Of a DNA stretch of 8,535 nucleotides, positions 7,141 to 8,535 are shown in pieces; the stretch's first letter is position 1; each line of letters opens with the position of its first letter. The notes below the pieces were generated by a model. It did not search any database. It was not told the DNA's origin and saw nothing but the letters and a program-made list of their open reading frames with translations. The translations under genes and the position numbers were made by a program. Source of the DNA: Desulfobacula sp. (lineage in GTDB: Bacteria; Desulfobacterota; Desulfobacteria; Desulfobacterales; Desulfobacteraceae); the NCBI GenBank assembly GCA_029940245.1, contig JAOZRF010000100.1, forward strand, positions 1 to 8,535, read 5' to 3'.

Positions 7141-8535
7141 TCAGTCTTTTTTAAAATTCATGATATGTTTTTTTATGGTTCTTCTATCCAATTTAGTCTG
7201 TTTTGCAACCTTTTCATAGTTGCCTGACTGGTCATATAAAAGTTTGCAATATCCTGATATCAGGGACGGCACTGCAATGTTCCGGTCTATAATCCCTTGT
7301 AAGAGTTCCTGTTTCAGGGAGATCATTTCTTTTTCTTCTATTTGTTTTCCTTTATAATCGCGTCTTAACAATACGCTTCTGACGCATTGCTCAAGTTCCC
7401 GGACATTTCCTGGCCATTGATAATCTTTTCCAAGCCGGCGGTCAATAATTCTTTTAACCTTTAGGATTAATTTTTCAGAACGGGTACCCGTCATTTTCTG
7501 GATGGTAAAGTCCAGTAAATCATCCAGTTCAGATGGCCTTTCACTTATTCTGGTGCTAAGGGATGGAACTTCAATGATATCGGAACAAAGTCTGTAATAA
7601 AAATCATCCCTGAATACCTTACCGTGGAGAATCTCTTTTTTAGGGCGATTGGTAGCGGCAATGACCCTTCCGTTAAACCTTGATGTCTCATGGGTTCCCA
7701 TAGGTGAAAAATCTCTTTCCTGGAGAACCCTTAATAGTTTGATCTGTACATGGTTGGGAATTTCACCGATTTCATCTAGAAGGATGGAGCCATGGGGGCT
7801 GCACCGGGCAAATACGCCCTGGTAGTCATCCACGGCCCCTGTAAAGGCCCCTTTTGTATGGCCGAATAATTCTGATTCAAGCAGGGTTTCAGGGTATTGG
7901 GAAAGGTTCAGCGAAGAAAAGGCCCGGGTGAAACTCTGGGTAAAACATTGCTTTTTGGGTTCAAAGGGGATATATCCAGAGCTTCCAATGGCTTTGGCAG
8001 CAGTACCCTTTCCCGTGCCGGTTTCTCCTAAAAGCAGGGTGGAAAAATCCTCCATTTTATTCCATAAAAACTTGTTGTAAAGATCAATATTATAAGTGAA
8101 AACATTATACCATAAATGTTTTTTAAGCGTCTGCATGCATGGGCTGCTTCCCACAAGGGAGTTGGAAATAAAGTAAAAGGCCCGCCGAAGCTGATAGGAA
8201 AGGGAAAAATAGTGGGGAATGGTTTTATCTTCAAATCCTTTTATGTGGAGTGCGTGCATGGCTTTCTGGGCAAAGGGAACCTTGATGGATATGTCTTCGG
8301 CCTTAATTTGATCTTCTATCAGCAAATCAAAATCATCTCTGAATTTATGAAATATATCAAACAAAAATACAATGGTCATGATTTCCTTATCCTGCCCCTG
8401 AAACGCATTGATGTTAGCACGACCCTGTTTTTCAAGTTTTTTTATTCTTTGATCCACTTCTTTGATGCACAGGTCCTTGCTTTCCCGGCGGTCAGCCAGA
8501 GGAAAAAGTCCTGCAATTTTAATATCCAGTTTTTC
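7141..8535 (-). CDS. Sigma-54-dependent AAA+ transcriptional activator (bacterial enhancer-binding protein), N terminus beyond window
   Basis: The frame is open from the right edge to the TGA at 7141 (464 codons). A GTG at 8457 could start a 438-residue product, but the 26 codons before it look coding (LFPLADRRE and on) and no good ribosome site precedes it, so the gene probably begins outside. Residues here are numbered from that GTG. Walker A is GETGTGKG (144-151), the sigma-54-contact loop ELFGHTKGAFTGA (196-208), Walker B SILLDEIGE (224-232), the arginine-finger segment FRDDFYYRL (282-290) and sensor II WPGNVRELEQ (348-357). A C-terminal Fis-like helix-turn-helix follows (about 412-432, NYEKVAKQTKLDRRTIKKH). 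It should hydrolyse ATP to open sigma-54 RNA polymerase at specific promoters. An extra stretch of about 18 residues rich in Tyr, Phe and Asn (119-136) precedes Walker A, and the Walker A to GAFTGA spacing is also enlarged. The visible N-terminal part (1-98) is not a recognisable receiver, GAF or PAS domain. The target genes are unknown; the adjacent acyltransferase is probably co-transcribed. Confidence 0.9.
   Translation of the reverse strand, partial: EKLDIKIAGLFPLADRRESKDLCIKEVDQRIKKLEKQGRANINAFQGQDKEIMTIVFLFDIFHKFRDDFDLLIEDQIKAEDISIKVPFAQKAMHALHIKGFEDKTIPHYFSLSYQLRRAFYFISNSLVGSSPCMQTLKKHLWYNVFTYNIDLYNKFLWNKMEDFSTLLLGETGTGKGTAAKAIGSSGYIPFEPKKQCFTQSFTRAFSSLNLSQYPETLLESELFGHTKGAFTGAVDDYQGVFARCSPHGSILLDEIGEIPNHVQIKLLRVLQERDFSPMGTHETSRFNGRVIAATNRPKKEILHGKVFRDDFYYRLCSDIIEVPSLSTRISERPSELDDLLDFTIQKMTGTRSEKLILKVKRIIDRRLGKDYQWPGNVRELEQCVRSVLLRRDYKGKQIEEKEMISLKQELLQGIIDRNIAVPSLISGYCKLLYDQSGNYEKVAKQTKLDRRTIKKHIMNFKKD

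Noticed and set aside
1..8535. parS site for the encoded ParB
   Set aside because: I scanned by eye for TGTTTCACGTGAAACA and its CACGTG core on both strands and found no convincing match.

Overview
The window is a gene-dense, moderately AT-rich piece of a bacterial chromosome. It holds six protein genes and no RNA genes, insertion sequences or CRISPR arrays that I can see. Gene content and protein style suggest a sulfate-reducing deltaproteobacterium (Desulfobacterota, Desulfobacteraceae-like). The pointers are HrpA, chromosomal-type ParA/ParB, the MEP-pathway enzyme IspH and a sigma-54 activator. This placement is inference from recollected families, not a database result.

Layout. Positions 1-2697 (minus) carry the first 899 codons of an HrpA-type DEAH-box RNA helicase whose 3' end lies beyond the left edge. 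A roughly 175-base, about 19% GC divergent intergenic region (2698-2872) separates it from a plus-strand run: parA (2873-3643), parB (3648-4523) and an ispH-ubiA fusion (4520-6232). These three are so tightly packed (4-base gap, then a 4-base stop/start overlap) that they are probably one operon, with one reasonable sigma-70-like promoter candidate upstream of parA. Facing them are two minus-strand genes: a PlsC-type lysophospholipid acyltransferase (6246-7133) and, upstream of it, a sigma-54-dependent AAA+ activator (7141-8535). The activator's reading frame stays open to the right edge, so its N terminus is missing here. The two converging gene sets are separated by only 13 bases, with no clear terminator.

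How the genes may work together. ParA and ParB would segregate the chromosome origin region, but no parS site was seen in the window. The third gene of that operon joins the last enzyme of the MEP isoprenoid pathway (IspH, all Fe-S cysteines and main catalytic residues present) to a membrane UbiA-type prenyltransferase domain. The first aspartate-rich motif of that domain is degenerate. The acyltransferase and activator look co-transcribed, and the activator belongs to a non-canonical subgroup with an insertion just before the Walker A loop.

The items most worth a second look are the IspH-UbiA fusion with its altered active-site motifs, its coupling to parAB, and the unusual sigma-54 activator next to a phospholipid acyltransferase. 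The rest looks like ordinary housekeeping sequence. I found no convincing new defence or mobile system.
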